Below are positions 7,302 through 16,690 of a DNA stretch of 49,631 bases, one piece after another. Origin of the DNA: Candidatus Planktophila sp. Lineage in GTDB: Bacteria; Actinomycetota; Actinomycetes; Nanopelagicales; Nanopelagicaceae. The position numbers were made by a program, and so were the translations under genes. The first letter of the stretch is position 1. Each line of letters begins with the position of its first letter. The DNA lies in contig JAFMBT010000011.1 in the NCBI GenBank assembly GCA_017858325.1, positions 1 through 49,631 on the forward strand. Direction: 5' to 3'. A model generated the notes under the pieces. The model did no database searches, was not told the origin of the DNA, and was given only the letters and a program-made list of their open reading frames with translations.

Positions 7302-7847
7302 ATGGTTGGCGGTATGACAATACATAGCACCCCTTCCTTTACCCTCATATCTAGTAATCAAGATCAGGCAATGTGGGGCCATCCCATCCTCGATCTCTAT
7401 CCACAGTCACATCTCAAGCCAGCTCTTGAAGTTCGACCAGTTCAAAAGGCAAAGCTTTATCTCGTCCCTTCACATTGCGATAAGAGTTACGGAGGTGATG
7501 ATTGTGATGGTGAAGATTGCCCCATACCGACATCGGCAAGTGAACTACCTGAGCTCCATGCCTGGACTATGACATTTGCCGTAGCCCTCCTTGAAATCTG
7601 GGCTGGACGTAGGCAGCCGGCGCAATTAATGGCGCGATGTCATAGAGTTATTTACAACGAATTAGTCCGAAAGACTGGATCACTAAAAGAAATTGGGAGA
7701 ATTCGTACGATCTATCAAAGTCAGCCTCTCGATGGGATTTGCGAATCGACGATCACCGTACGATTCGGAGAAAGGCTACGAGCGATCACTATTCGATTTG
7801 AGGGCGTCGATGGACGCTGGCTCTGTACCGAATTAGATCTTATCTAG
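7302..7847 (+). CDS. Rv3235-family protein
   Basis: The 181-residue product has a low-complexity, partly disordered N-terminal half with a Cys/Asp-rich stretch (GGDDCDGEDCP, about 65-75). A conserved C-terminal block follows (ALLEIWAGRRQPAQLMARC, then strands TITVRFGERLRAITIRFEG). That C-terminal block is typical of the actinobacterial Rv3235 family, whose members lie next to secA as this one does. Biochemical role is unknown. The ATG at 7302 has GGAG four bases upstream; ATG 7314 is an alternative. It converges on secA with a six-base gap. Confidence 0.72.
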   Translation: MVGGMTIHSTPSFTLISSNQDQAMWGHPILDLYPQSHLKPALEVRPVQKAKLYLVPSHCDKSYGGDDCDGEDCPIPTSASELPELHAWTMTFAVALLEIWAGRRQPAQLMARCHRVIYNELVRKTGSLKEIGRIRTIYQSQPLDGICESTITVRFGERLRAITIRFEGVDGRWLCTELDLI

Positions 7848-7853
7848 AGAGGA

Positions 7854-10523
7854 TCAAGTGGCGCCGTGACAGCGCTTGTACTTCTTTCCAGAACCACAAG
7901 GACATGGCGCATTTCGAGTTACTTCATTTTTGGTAACGGCGCCAGAGCCATCAGATGCGGTGTATGAGAGAGCACTTACCTCTGCCGACTTTGTATCAAG
8001 TGAAGGAGCAGAGACTTTTTCTCCCTCTTCAACGCTGACCTGCACGTTGAAGACAAGACTTGCCAGCTCTTCTTTAATTGCATCCATCATCGCAGAGAAG
8101 AGCTCAAAGCCCTCTCGCTGATATTCAACAAGTGGATCGCGTTGCGCCATGGCGCGGAGTCCAATTCCCTCTTGCAAATAATCCATCTCATAAAGATGCT
8201 CGCGCCATTTTCGATCCAAAACAGAGAGGAGAACTTTGCGTTCAAGTTCACGCATCACTTCAGCTCCAAGTTCTTCTTCGCGCTTTTTATAGGCGCTCTC
8301 TGCATCTTCCAAGATTCTCGCTGTCAAGAACTCGCCATCAAGGCCATCAATAGTTCCCACTTCATTAATCAGGCCTTCTATGGTGAGAGAGATTGGAAAG
8401 ACAAGTGTGAGAGCATCCCATAACTTTGCCAAATCCCAATCTTCAGGGTATCCCTCTGCCGTGGCCGCTGAGACATATGCCTGGATCGTATCTACTAAGA
8501 ATTGACCAACCTGAGATGAAATATCTTCACCCTCTAAAACCAGACGTCGCTCTCCGTAGATCACGCTACGTTGGCGGTTCATTACATCGTCATACTTAAG
8601 AACGTTTTTGCGAATCTCAAAGTTCTGAGCCTCGACCTGTGTCTGTGCCGATTTAATCGCGTTGCTAACCATCTTAGATTCGATAGGTGCATCTTCCGGT
8701 AGGCCTGCAGCAGAGAGGAAACGTTCTACTATCGCTGAGTTAAATCGGCGCATCAAATCATCTTGTAGAGAGAGGTAGAAGCGGGATTCACCAGGATCGC
8801 CTTGACGTCCGGAACGTCCACGAAGCTGGTTGTCGATGCGACGAGATTCGTGACGCTCTGTTCCAAGAACATAGAGTCCACCTAGCGCGACAACTTCCTC
8901 GTGCCCTGTGGCAACAGCAGCCTTCTGTTTTGCAAGTTCGATTGGCCATGCAGATTCATACTCAGCGGCGTTATCAACAGGTGAGATACCGCGTCGTTGT
9001 AATTCGAAATCTGCCATAAATTCTGGATTTCCGCCCAGCATGATGTCAGTTCCTCGACCAGCCATATTGGTAGCTACAGTAACTGCACCTTTAACACCCG
9101 CGCGAGCAATGATGAGCGCTTCCCGCTCATGATGTTTAGCATTGAGAACTTCATGTGGAACACCATTTTTCTTGAGAACGGCTGAGAGCTCTTCAGATTT
9201 TTCAACACTGACTGTTCCCACAAGAACTGGCTGTCCCTTGCGATGGCGCTCAACAATATCTTCTGCAACAGCTAGAAATTTTCCTGTCTCTGATTTATAG
9301 ACAAGGTCAGCTGCATCTTCTCTGAGCATCGGGCGATTTGTTGGAATTGGAACAACACCTAGCTTGTAGATTTGGTGAAATTCTGAGGCTTCGGTCATAG
9401 CAGTTCCGGTCATACCTGAAATCTTTGAGTAGAGGCGGAAGTAGTTCTGTAAGGTGATCGTCGCCAGAGTTTGATTCTCATCCTTGATCTCAATACGTTC
9501 TTTCGCTTCTAGAGCTTGGTGCAAACCTTCACTATATCTGCGACCAGAGAGCATGCGACCTGTGTGCTCATCAACGATGAGAAGCTCACCATTCATAACA
9601 ACATAATCTTTATCCCGCTTGAAGAGCTCCTTGGCGCGAACAGAGTTATTGAGGTATCCAATAAGGGGTGTATTTGCAGCTTCATAGAGATTTTCAATAC
9701 CTAGCAGCTGTTCAACTTTTGTGACACCTAATTCGAGGATCGCTATTGTCTTCTTCTTCTCGTCAACCTCATAATGTGTATTTCGAGTCAGTTGATTACA
9801 AATATTTGCAAACTCCACATACCACTTGGTGGCTTTATCGGCTGGACCACTAATAATCAGTGGAGTTCGAGCTTCATCGATCAGAATTGAGTCAACTTCA
9901 TCGACAACAGCGAAGAAGTGATCACGTTGAACGCACTCTTCCAAACTCCAAGCCATGTTATCGCGCAGATAATCAAAACCAAATTCATTATTTGTTCCGT
10001 AAGTGATATCACAGTTGTAAGCAGCGCGACGCTCTGAAGGCGTCATGCTATTGACGATTACTCCAACGCTCAATCCTAGGAAGCGATGAATTCGCCCCAT
10101 CCACTCGCTATCACGCTCGGCTAAATAATCATTTGTTGTGACAACGTGAACACCTCTTCCAGCGAGCGCATTGAGATAAGAAGGAAGGGTTGCTACAAGA
10201 GTCTTACCTTCACCTGTGCGCATCTCAGCGATATTGCCCATATGCAGGGCAGCTCCTCCCATGAGTTGAACATCGTAATGGCGCTGACCTAGGGTGCGTT
10301 TTGCTGCTTCGCGGACAACTGCAAATGCTTCAGGGAGAAGATCGTCGAGATCTTCATCTTTTTCCAGGCGTGACCGGAACTCTTCTGTCTTTGCACGAAG
10401 CGCTTCATCGCTAAGTGACACGATGGCTGGCTCAAAGGAGTTTACTTCTGCTGCAATTTTTGAGAGTTGGCGGAGAATCTTTCCTTCCCCAGCGCGCATT
10501 AAACGATCAACTATTGATGACAT
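7854..10523 (-). CDS. secA: preprotein translocase ATPase SecA
   Basis: SecA is the motor that drives unfolded preproteins through SecYEG. At about 889 residues it has the usual order: NBD1 with Walker [10 protein letters not shown] (about residues 101-109) and the DEVD Walker B in [15 protein letters not shown], the preprotein cross-linking domain, NBD2 ([23 protein letters not shown]), the helical wing/scaffold, and a C-terminal zinc-binding SEC-C motif ([13 protein letters not shown]). ATG 10523 is chosen over an adjacent TTG because AAAGG lies six bases upstream. Length and tail suggest SecA1, the essential housekeeping copy. A 74-base gap separates it from comF. Confidence 0.98.
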   Translation of the reverse strand: MSSIVDRLMRAGEGKILRQLSKIAAEVNSFEPAIVSLSDEALRAKTEEFRSRLEKDEDLDDLLPEAFAVVREAAKRTLGQRHYDVQLMGGAALHMGNIAEMRTGEGKTLVATLPSYLNALAGRGVHVVTTNDYLAERDSEWMGRIHRFLGLSVGVIVNSMTPSERRAAYNCDITYGTNNEFGFDYLRDNMAWSLEECVQRDHFFAVVDEVDSILIDEARTPLIISGPADKATKWYVEFANICNQLTRNTHYEVDEKKKTIAILELGVTKVEQLLGIENLYEAANTPLIGYLNNSVRAKELFKRDKDYVVMNGELLIVDEHTGRMLSGRRYSEGLHQALEAKERIEIKDENQTLATITLQNYFRLYSKISGMTGTAMTEASEFHQIYKLGVVPIPTNRPMLREDAADLVYKSETGKFLAVAEDIVERHRKGQPVLVGTVSVEKSEELSAVLKKNGVPHEVLNAKHHEREALIIARAGVKGAVTVATNMAGRGTDIMLGGNPEFMADFELQRRGISPVDNAAEYESAWPIELAKQKAAVATGHEEVVALGGLYVLGTERHESRRIDNQLRGRSGRQGDPGESRFYLSLQDDLMRRFNSAIVERFLSAAGLPEDAPIESKMVSNAIKSAQTQVEAQNFEIRKNVLKYDDVMNRQRSVIYGERRLVLEGEDISSQVGQFLVDTIQAYVSAATAEGYPEDWDLAKLWDALTLVFPISLTIEGLINEVGTIDGLDGEFLTARILEDAESAYKKREEELGAEVMRELERKVLLSVLDRKWREHLYEMDYLQEGIGLRAMAQRDPLVEYQREGFELFSAMMDAIKEELASLVFNVQVSVEEGEKVSAPSLDTKSAEVSALSYTASDGSGAVTKNEVTRNAPCPCGSGKKYKRCHGAT

Positions 10524-10580
10524 CAAAAACCTTTCAAAGAATACGTGCTCTGCTGAGCCCGGTTACTTTAAATACTGATG

Positions 10581-10595
10581 CAAGGGGGACCCTTG
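10581..10595 (-). other. short hairpin after comF stop
   Basis: CAAGGG-loop-CCCTTG forms a 6-base-pair stem with a 3-base loop starting four bases after the comF stop codon. No T-run follows, so it may stabilise or attenuate mRNA rather than terminate. Confidence 0.3.
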
Positions 10596-10597
10596 TT

Positions 10598-11257
10598 TCA
10601 CTGGGTATATCGTAGGGGTTTTGCCACGCAGGCAGTAATTGCACCGATAACGCAGAAACCCCCTGCATGTAGGGCCCTTCCCGCCTCCCTCAGGGTCGCC
10701 CCAGTAGTAACGACATCATCGACAATTATTACAGGGGTATTTGCCCCCTCCGCCCTTTCTATACATTTAAGTGATCGGCTGAGATTCCGCTGCCTCTCTT
10801 TGGCATTGAGTGAAGATTGATCCTGAATTCGGCGCGTATGGCTCAGTAGCGGGCGTACAAGCACATGTGGATTCTTTGATAGCTCAATAGTTTGCGTTAA
10901 AATAAAATTTCTACCTCGCCTTCGCGTTGCTGATTTTCTGGAAGGGACTGGAACAAGGTCTGCAATACCTTGCTCTCCATGCATATAGCCCAAGCTATGA
11001 GACAGCGCTTGAATAATAAGTTGATCTGCATCTAGTAAAGCTGACTCTTTGGAGCTCAGCAGTACGCGCTGAGCAACGCTAGAGTACTCAACTGCAGAGT
11101 ACACGGGAAAAGAGTTCACTTCAGAGACAATCTGCATGCGATAGATATGCAGGTTCCACGATGCACGACATTGTGAACAAATCTTAATTCCAAGCTGTCT
11201 ACACCCTAGACAGCGCGAGGGGAAGATAATCTCAGATAAAGATGAAAATGAAATCAC
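10598..11257 (-). CDS. comF: ComF family phosphoribosyltransferase-like protein
   Basis: This 219-residue protein begins with a zinc-ribbon-like CLGCRQLGIKICSQC segment and ends with a type I phosphoribosyltransferase domain whose PRPP loop is VIIVDDVVTTGAT. In naturally competent bacteria, ComF/ComFC acts in DNA uptake. In Actinobacteria it is retained near mtrB-secA, often without other competence genes nearby, as here. The GTG at 11257 has only a weak ribosome site, but no better start precedes the cysteine motif. It follows mtrB by 35 bases. Confidence 0.9.
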   Translation of the reverse strand: MISFSSLSEIIFPSRCLGCRQLGIKICSQCRASWNLHIYRMQIVSEVNSFPVYSAVEYSSVAQRVLLSSKESALLDADQLIIQALSHSLGYMHGEQGIADLVPVPSRKSATRRRGRNFILTQTIELSKNPHVLVRPLLSHTRRIQDQSSLNAKERQRNLSRSLKCIERAEGANTPVIIVDDVVTTGATLREAGRALHAGGFCVIGAITACVAKPLRYTQ

Positions 11258-11292
11258 CAGAGTAATTGTGGTTTATCATGCCCACAAATTTC

Positions 11293-12861
11293 TTAGAGAT
11301 TCCTCCGATGTGGATTAACTGGTAGTGGGCGGGCCACAATCTGGTTTCCTGCAATTCGCGGAAGCGTCAATACAAAATTCGCACCATCTCCGATCGCTCC
11401 CCAAGCATCAAGTTCACCATTATGAAGTCGGGCGTCTTCAAGTGCGATCGAAAGACCAAGACCAGTGCCTCCTCGCGTTCTCGCACGAGATGGATCAGCG
11501 CGCCAGAAACGGTCAAAGACTCGGGTAAGAGAGGTCGCCTCCATTCCCTCCCCATGATCTCTGACGCTGACTGCAACTTCAGTAGCTGTTTCAACGCACT
11601 CAATCTCGATCACTTTTCCTTCTGAATGATCGAGGGCATTTGCGATGAGGTTTCGCATAATACGTTCCACTCTACGGAAGTCAGCGCGAATATGTACCGG
11701 ATACTTGGGAGCGTCAAAGGTAATTTGTGAATCCGGTGCCTCGACGCGCACTCCAAGGTCTGCAACACACCTGCGAACAAGTGCGGTGAGTTCAAAATCA
11801 GTCGGTTCAAGAACCGCTACTTCTGCATCAAATCGACTCACCTCTAAAAGCTCCTGTAAAAGCTTTTCGAAGCGGTCGATCTGAGCGATCAGAAGTTCTG
11901 CACTTCGAGCAATCACAGGATCAAATTCATCTCGTTGAGCGTATATAACATCAGAAGCCATGCGTAGGGTTGTTAAGGGAGTACGCAATTCATGTGAGAC
12001 ATCTGAGACAAATCGCTGCTGGACCTTTGACAGGTTTTCTAATCGACTAATCTGCCCTTGAATAGACGCTGCCATTTCATTGAAGGCTGTTCCTAATGTA
12101 GCGATCTCATCATTGCTCTGAACACGTAGTCGCTGAGTAAAATCTCCTTTTGTAAAAAGACTGGCGACTCTAGCGGCATCTCTAACAGGTCGTACCACTT
12201 GTCTGACAACTAGATATGTGATCAATCCGATCAGTAGGAGCAAGACGATACCTGTCAACAGTAATGAATTTTGAATCAGATCAAGGGTTGCAGCTTGATT
12301 AGCCAGGGTAAAGACTAAATACATTTCGTATTCGCCAGATCCTGGGATGATCACGCGCTGACCGACAAAGAGGGCATCAATAGATCTTCCACTCGCGTAG
12401 GTTAGTGGAGCAAATTGATTGACTAGTACGGCAGAATCAGAAATCTCATCTCTTAAATCTTGTGGTATCGCCGTAGGTGAAAGAGCATTTGAAGCGAAAC
12501 TATAATCAGGCTTCAGTGAATTATTCTTAACTTCTTTCGTATTAAAAATTTTTATTAAAATAATCTCTCGTGAGCTTTCGATGCTGCCAAGTGAAATTGA
12601 TGTAGAGATAATTTCATCGACACCTGCTTTAATGACCTCACTTGATTGCCCATCAACAAGTAAAAACTGATAACGAGCGTTGTAAAATATAGATCGTGCG
12701 TCAGATAAAGATCTCTCTAGGCTAACCTTCTTAATTCCATCCGAGAGTTGAGAGTAAAGGGCTGATCCAGTCAGCCACACAACACCTAGGGAGAGAAGTA
12801 CTGTTGAGAGAATTACTTTGGTGGCCAGGGAGTGTGAAAAGGGGGAATGTTGTAGCCTCAT
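11293..12861 (-). CDS. mtrB: MtrB-type sensor histidine kinase
   Basis: MtrB senses envelope or division status and phosphorylates MtrA. The 522-residue protein has two membrane segments (about 15-38 and 199-220) flanking an extracytoplasmic sensor region, then a HAMP domain (about 220-275), a HisKA domain with phosphoacceptor His290 in DVSHELRTPLTTLR, and a HATPase_c domain (NLIANALDHS, VRDHGEGM, RGGTGLGLSIA). The ATG overlaps the mtrA stop as TAATG, so the pair is translationally coupled. The lipoprotein gene lpqB that usually follows mtrB in Actinobacteria is missing; comF comes next. Confidence 0.95.
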   Translation of the reverse strand: MRLQHSPFSHSLATKVILSTVLLSLGVVWLTGSALYSQLSDGIKKVSLERSLSDARSIFYNARYQFLLVDGQSSEVIKAGVDEIISTSISLGSIESSREIILIKIFNTKEVKNNSLKPDYSFASNALSPTAIPQDLRDEISDSAVLVNQFAPLTYASGRSIDALFVGQRVIIPGSGEYEMYLVFTLANQAATLDLIQNSLLLTGIVLLLLIGLITYLVVRQVVRPVRDAARVASLFTKGDFTQRLRVQSNDEIATLGTAFNEMAASIQGQISRLENLSKVQQRFVSDVSHELRTPLTTLRMASDVIYAQRDEFDPVIARSAELLIAQIDRFEKLLQELLEVSRFDAEVAVLEPTDFELTALVRRCVADLGVRVEAPDSQITFDAPKYPVHIRADFRRVERIMRNLIANALDHSEGKVIEIECVETATEVAVSVRDHGEGMEATSLTRVFDRFWRADPSRARTRGGTGLGLSIALEDARLHNGELDAWGAIGDGANFVLTLPRIAGNQIVARPLPVNPHRRNL

Positions 12862-13547
12862 TAGGATTCTTCCGTGGCTCCCGCTTTATATCCGACCCCT
12901 CGCACCGTCGTTACTATCTTTGGGTTTTCCGGATCATGCTCTACTTTTGAACGAAGTCGCTGAACATGAACGTTTACCAAACGTGTATCTGTGGAGTGTC
13001 GATATCCCCACACTTCACTCAGTAGGGCTTCCCGTGTGAAAACACTCCCTGGTTCTTTTGCAAGGGCGACAAGTAGATCAAATTCAAGGCGAGTGAGAGA
13101 GATCGCTTTACTCCCCCGCTTCACCTCGTGTGCAATGACATCAATGGCCAAATCTCCGATTGCAAGTAGCCCTTTTTGGTCAGCGTTTGTTCGACGCAAC
13201 CGAGTACGTATTCGAGCAATTAATTCAGTAGGGTGCTTAAAGGGCTTAATCATGTAATCATCGGCTCCAGCTTCAAGCCCCGCGACAACATCCTGGGTGT
13301 CACCTTTCGCGCTCAGCATGACGATTGGAACCATTGACTCGGCACGAATCAATTTACAGACTTCAACCCCATCCAACCCTGGCAACATCACATCGAGAAG
13401 TACGAGGTCGGGTGGATTGCTATGAAAAACTTCCATGACTTCGTCCCCGCGACTTACGAGATCTACGTCGATGCCGGCACCTGTTAAAACGATGCCAAGC
13501 ATCTCCGCAAGATCCTGGTCGTCATCAACGACCATAACTAGGGTCAT
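12861..13547 (-). CDS. mtrA: MtrA-type response regulator
   Basis: MtrA is the OmpR/PhoB-type regulator that coordinates cell division, peptidoglycan hydrolase genes and replication in Actinobacteria. The 228-residue product has a receiver domain (phosphoacceptor Asp52 in LLDVMLPG, acidic pocket near Asp8/Asp9, Lys101 in IKPFKHP) and a winged-helix DNA-binding domain (about 128-224, ending TTVRGVGYK). Its ATG overlaps the sahH stop codon as TAATG. An internal ATG at 13535 would remove the first beta-strand residues and is less likely. Regulation is presumably from the sahH promoter plus coupling. Confidence 0.97.
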   Translation of the reverse strand: MTLVMVVDDDQDLAEMLGIVLTGAGIDVDLVSRGDEVMEVFHSNPPDLVLLDVMLPGLDGVEVCKLIRAESMVPIVMLSAKGDTQDVVAGLEAGADDYMIKPFKHPTELIARIRTRLRRTNADQKGLLAIGDLAIDVIAHEVKRGSKAISLTRLEFDLLVALAKEPGSVFTREALLSEVWGYRHSTDTRLVNVHVQRLRSKVEHDPENPKIVTTVRGVGYKAGATEES

Positions 13548-14827
13548 TAGCTACCGTGCTCCCAAGAGTTCAAGTACATATCTTGAGCAGGAGTCAGAAT
13601 ATCGATACGACCACCCATGCTGACGAGCTTGAGTGAAGCGACTTCTTTATCAATGTACTCCGGAACCATGTGGACACCAGCTTTAAGATTCTTTGCCTCT
13701 TTAACGAGGTACTCAGCGGTAAGCGCTTGATCTGAGAATGACATATCCATGACCGAAGCAGGATGGCCCTCTGCTGCACCGAGGTTTACGAGGCGACCCT
13801 CTGCAAGAAGGAGCAGGCGACGCCCATCTGTAAGGACATATTCATCAGTCTGATGACGCATCTTTGAATTCTTCTTCTTTGAATTCTGCTCTAGCCAAGC
13901 AACATCGATTTCAATATCAAAGTGGCCTGAGTTAGCCATGATGGCGCCATCTTTCATGACTGCAAAGTGCTCGTCGCGTAGAACGTCACGGTTACCCGTA
14001 ACGGTAATGAAGACATCTCCAATTTTTGCCGCATCGAGCATTGGCATAACCCGGAAGCCCTGCATCATGGCATCGAGGGCCTTAGTTGGATCAATTTCGG
14101 TAATGACAACATCTGCGCCCATTCCTTTGGCACGCTCTGCTACACCCTTTCCGCAATACCCAAATCCCGCAACAACAACCACTCGTCCTGCGAGCAGAAA
14201 GTTTGTCGCACGAAAGACTGCATCAAGTGTTGATTGTCCTGTGCCGTAACGGTTATCAAACATATGCTTTGTATCTGTGTCATTAACAGCGATCATTGGG
14301 AATGTCAGCGCGCCATCTTTGGCCATCTGATTAAGACGGATAACTCCAGTTGTGGTCTCTTCGCATCCTCCGGTAATTGTTGGAAGAAGTTCACGACGTG
14401 TTGTGTGTAATGTGTTAACAAGATCGCATCCATCATCAAAAACCTGATGTGGCTCTATATCAAGGGCTGCATTGATATGTGAGTAATAACCATCACGATC
14501 AACAGCATTGCGAGCAAAGACTGAAATACCGTATTCGTGCACAAGAGCTGCAGCAGTGTCATCCTGAGTTGAGAGTGGATTTGATGCACAGAGCGCAATT
14601 TCTGCGCCGCCAGCTTTGAGAACACGCATCAAGTTTGCGGTTTCCGTAGTGACATGCATACATGCTGAAATACGAACGCCAGTAAATGGCTGTGATTTTT
14701 CAAAACGCTCTCTGATCTGGGCAAGAACTGGCATGTTGCGCTCGGCCCATTCAATACGTTTACGGCCTTCTGCTGCTAGGGAAGCATCTGCGATGTCATG
14801 CTTGGGTGTTGTTTCTGTAGTAGTCAT
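13547..14827 (-). CDS. sahH: adenosylhomocysteinase, short form
   Basis: The enzyme hydrolyses S-adenosylhomocysteine to adenosine and homocysteine, clearing the by-product of methylation. At 426 residues it is the short form, without the roughly 40-residue insertion of the mycobacterial and eukaryotic enzymes. It ends in NSWEHGS rather than the KPDHYRY-type tail that closes the NAD site in the long form. Landmarks are [22 protein letters not shown], the NAD-binding [15 protein letters not shown], and [26 protein letters not shown] lies upstream of the ATG. It opens the sahH-mtrA-mtrB unit. No SAH riboswitch consensus is recognised in the leader. Confidence 0.95.
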   Translation of the reverse strand: MTTTETTPKHDIADASLAAEGRKRIEWAERNMPVLAQIRERFEKSQPFTGVRISACMHVTTETANLMRVLKAGGAEIALCASNPLSTQDDTAAALVHEYGISVFARNAVDRDGYYSHINAALDIEPHQVFDDGCDLVNTLHTTRRELLPTITGGCEETTTGVIRLNQMAKDGALTFPMIAVNDTDTKHMFDNRYGTGQSTLDAVFRATNFLLAGRVVVVAGFGYCGKGVAERAKGMGADVVITEIDPTKALDAMMQGFRVMPMLDAAKIGDVFITVTGNRDVLRDEHFAVMKDGAIMANSGHFDIEIDVAWLEQNSKKKNSKMRHQTDEYVLTDGRRLLLLAEGRLVNLGAAEGHPASVMDMSFSDQALTAEYLVKEAKNLKAGVHMVPEYIDKEVASLKLVSMGGRIDILTPAQDMYLNSWEHGS

Positions 14828-14920
14828 AACTATTCTCCTCTACACGGTAGGTGATGAAGCGCTTACCTAAGGCGTAGGGCTCTACTTGCTAGGTTGCTGT
14901 GAGCCAAGATTACTGGCAAA

Positions 14921-14937
14921 GGTGGCTACTTGCCACC
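14921..14937 (-). other. hairpin overlapping the manB stop codon
   Basis: GGTGGC-AAGTA-GCCACC forms a 6-base-pair stem with the manB stop TAG in its loop region. No T-run follows, so it is not a classical terminator, but it sits between manB and the sahH leader. Confidence 0.3.
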
Positions 14938-16275
14938 TATGAGAGCCAGTGCCTGTAGGCGAATGTCATTCATGAGGGTTTGTGTAGTGGCTTCAACGTT
15001 GAGCCGAAGTAAAGGTTCAGTGTTTGAAGCCCTCACGTTAAACCACCAATCAGCGCTTTCAGCGGTGAGGCCATCAAGGTGATCAATGGTAATTCCACTC
15101 ATTGGGGCAAAGTGAGATTCGATTGCCGACATTACAATCTCGGTATCCTCTACAACTGAGTTTATTTCACCGCTGGATACATAGCGGTTGTAACTCTGTA
15201 GCAGCTCACTCAATTTCTGCTTCGACTGAGATAGTGCGGCTAGGGCATGAAGAGCGGCCAGCATTCCAGAATCTGCTCGCCAAAAATCTTTAAAGTAGAA
15301 GTGGCCGGAGTGCTCTCCCCCAAACACTGCGCCCGTCTCTGCCATAAGTTTCTTAATATAGGAGTGGCCTACGCGAGATCTCACAGCTATTCCGCCGTTT
15401 TCTTCAATAACCTCTTTAACGCTGCGCGAGGAGATGAGGTTATAGATAATACTTGCACCAGGATTCTTAGCGAGTTCACGGTCTGCAATGAGAGCGGTAA
15501 GAGCAGAAGGGTTAACTAGTTCGCCTTTTTCATCTACCAGGAAGCAGCGATCTGCATCTCCATCAAAGGCTAAACCTATATCAGCCTTATTTTTCTTTAC
15601 CGAAAGAGAGAGATCTTTCAAATTCTTGGGATCAATTGGGTTGGCCTCGTGGTTTGGAAAAGTCCCATCAAGTTCAAAGTACATCTCGACAAGTTCTACA
15701 TTGAGCTGCTTAAAGACCGCTGGAGCGGTGAAGCCAGCCATTCCATTTCCTGCATCAATGACAACTTTTAATGGTCGCATATCTGTGAGATCGACAAGGG
15801 CGAAGAGATGCTCTACGTAGGCATTGAGTAAATTCTCTTCTTTTTCAACACCGATGGATCCAATTCCAAGAGGTGAGCCCTCATTAAGAAATTTTTCAAT
15901 CATTAAAAGGCCTGACTCACGACCAATAGGCCGTGCTCCACTAAGACAGAGCTTAATTCCATTGTATTCGGCTGGATTATGACTTGCAGTAAACATGGCT
16001 CCAGGCATATTCAATTTCCCCGAGGCAAAATAGAGCATGTCCGTGGAAGCAAGTCCGATTCGAATGGCATCTAAACCTTGTGACATGATGCCAGCAGAAA
16101 AGGCTGCTGCAAAAATTGAAGATGAGGGACGCATATCTTCGCCAATGATGACTGTTCCTGGCTCACGTTCTCCTTTAAGAAATCGCGCAAGCGCTACGCC
16201 TGTAGCAAAACAAAAGTCAGAAGTAATTTCCTCATCAACAAGCCCGCGGATATCGTAGGCTTTAAAGATTGACAT
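14926..16275 (-). CDS. manB: phosphomannomutase/phosphoglucomutase
   Basis: This 449-residue alpha-D-phosphohexomutase interconverts hexose 6- and 1-phosphates, probably mannose, feeding GDP-mannose synthesis. The catalytic phosphoserine is Ser98 in TASHNP. The metal loop is DGDADR (about 238-243), the sugar-binding loop is GGEHSGH, and a phosphate-binding RASNTEP lies near the C-terminus. It follows the DUF3499 gene by 9 bases, the order seen at Rv3258c-Rv3257c in mycobacteria (recalled). A mannose-1-phosphate guanylyltransferase candidate is encoded about 5 kb away on the same strand. Confidence 0.93.
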   Translation of the reverse strand: MSIFKAYDIRGLVDEEITSDFCFATGVALARFLKGEREPGTVIIGEDMRPSSSIFAAAFSAGIMSQGLDAIRIGLASTDMLYFASGKLNMPGAMFTASHNPAEYNGIKLCLSGARPIGRESGLLMIEKFLNEGSPLGIGSIGVEKEENLLNAYVEHLFALVDLTDMRPLKVVIDAGNGMAGFTAPAVFKQLNVELVEMYFELDGTFPNHEANPIDPKNLKDLSLSVKKNKADIGLAFDGDADRCFLVDEKGELVNPSALTALIADRELAKNPGASIIYNLISSRSVKEVIEENGGIAVRSRVGHSYIKKLMAETGAVFGGEHSGHFYFKDFWRADSGMLAALHALAALSQSKQKLSELLQSYNRYVSSGEINSVVEDTEIVMSAIESHFAPMSGITIDHLDGLTAESADWWFNVRASNTEPLLRLNVEATTQTLMNDIRLQALALIGGK

Positions 16276-16284
16276 AAGTGTGTA

Positions 16285-16662
16285 CTAATTTGGGACAGCG
16301 CGAAGATGGCCCCGACGAGCGCCGATTTGTGCAGAGTGATGAATGCGTTCGGTGAGATCGGCGCTGCTTGCCGGAAGGGATGCCGCCGCTACACGAACAG
16401 CATCTGCTATCGCCATGAGGTCATCCTCTGTTGGGCCTGATCCAGATTGCGAGATTTCTTCTTTTATTACGCTCCAGCCATTGGGCACCGTTAATTTACG
16501 GGCATGAAATTCGCAGAGGTCATAGGCATGCGGCTCAGCAAAAGTTGCAAGGGTTCCAAGGACAGCTGTTGATTCTGAGTAAATGTATGTCAGCGTCATC
16601 GTTGCCATGGCACGGCACGTTGCACGAGAGCATCTTCTACCTGATCTACTCACTGACGACAT
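16285..16662 (-). CDS. DUF3499 family protein, probable zinc-binding
   Basis: The product is 125 residues. The N-terminal half carries Cys11, Cys16, Cys50 and His53, spaced as a zinc-ribbon-like site, and the block ATMTLTYIYSESTAVLGTLA typical of DUF3499, an actinobacterial family of unknown function that accompanies manB. The ATG at 16662 has no Shine-Dalgarno sequence; instead TAATCT ends seven bases upstream, so a leaderless mRNA is likely. Confidence 0.9.
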   Translation of the reverse strand: MSSVSRSGRRCSRATCRAMATMTLTYIYSESTAVLGTLATFAEPHAYDLCEFHARKLTVPNGWSVIKEEISQSGSGPTEDDLMAIADAVRVAAASLPASSADLTERIHHSAQIGARRGHLRAVPN

Positions 16663-16668
16663 AGGTAA

Positions 16669-16674
16669 AGATTA
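16669..16674 (-). promoter_or_regulatory. -10 element, leaderless start of DUF3499 gene
   Basis: TAATCT with a six-base gap to the ATG at 16662 and no ribosome site. Fits the TANNNT leaderless pattern seen at other genes here. Confidence 0.5.
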
Positions 16675-16690
16675 GTGGATGTGAGTAGGA

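Noticed and set aside
14828-14925. SAH riboswitch upstream of sahH
   Set aside because: The 98-base leader has short stems (for example GGCTC/GAGCC) but I could not match the SAH riboswitch consensus.
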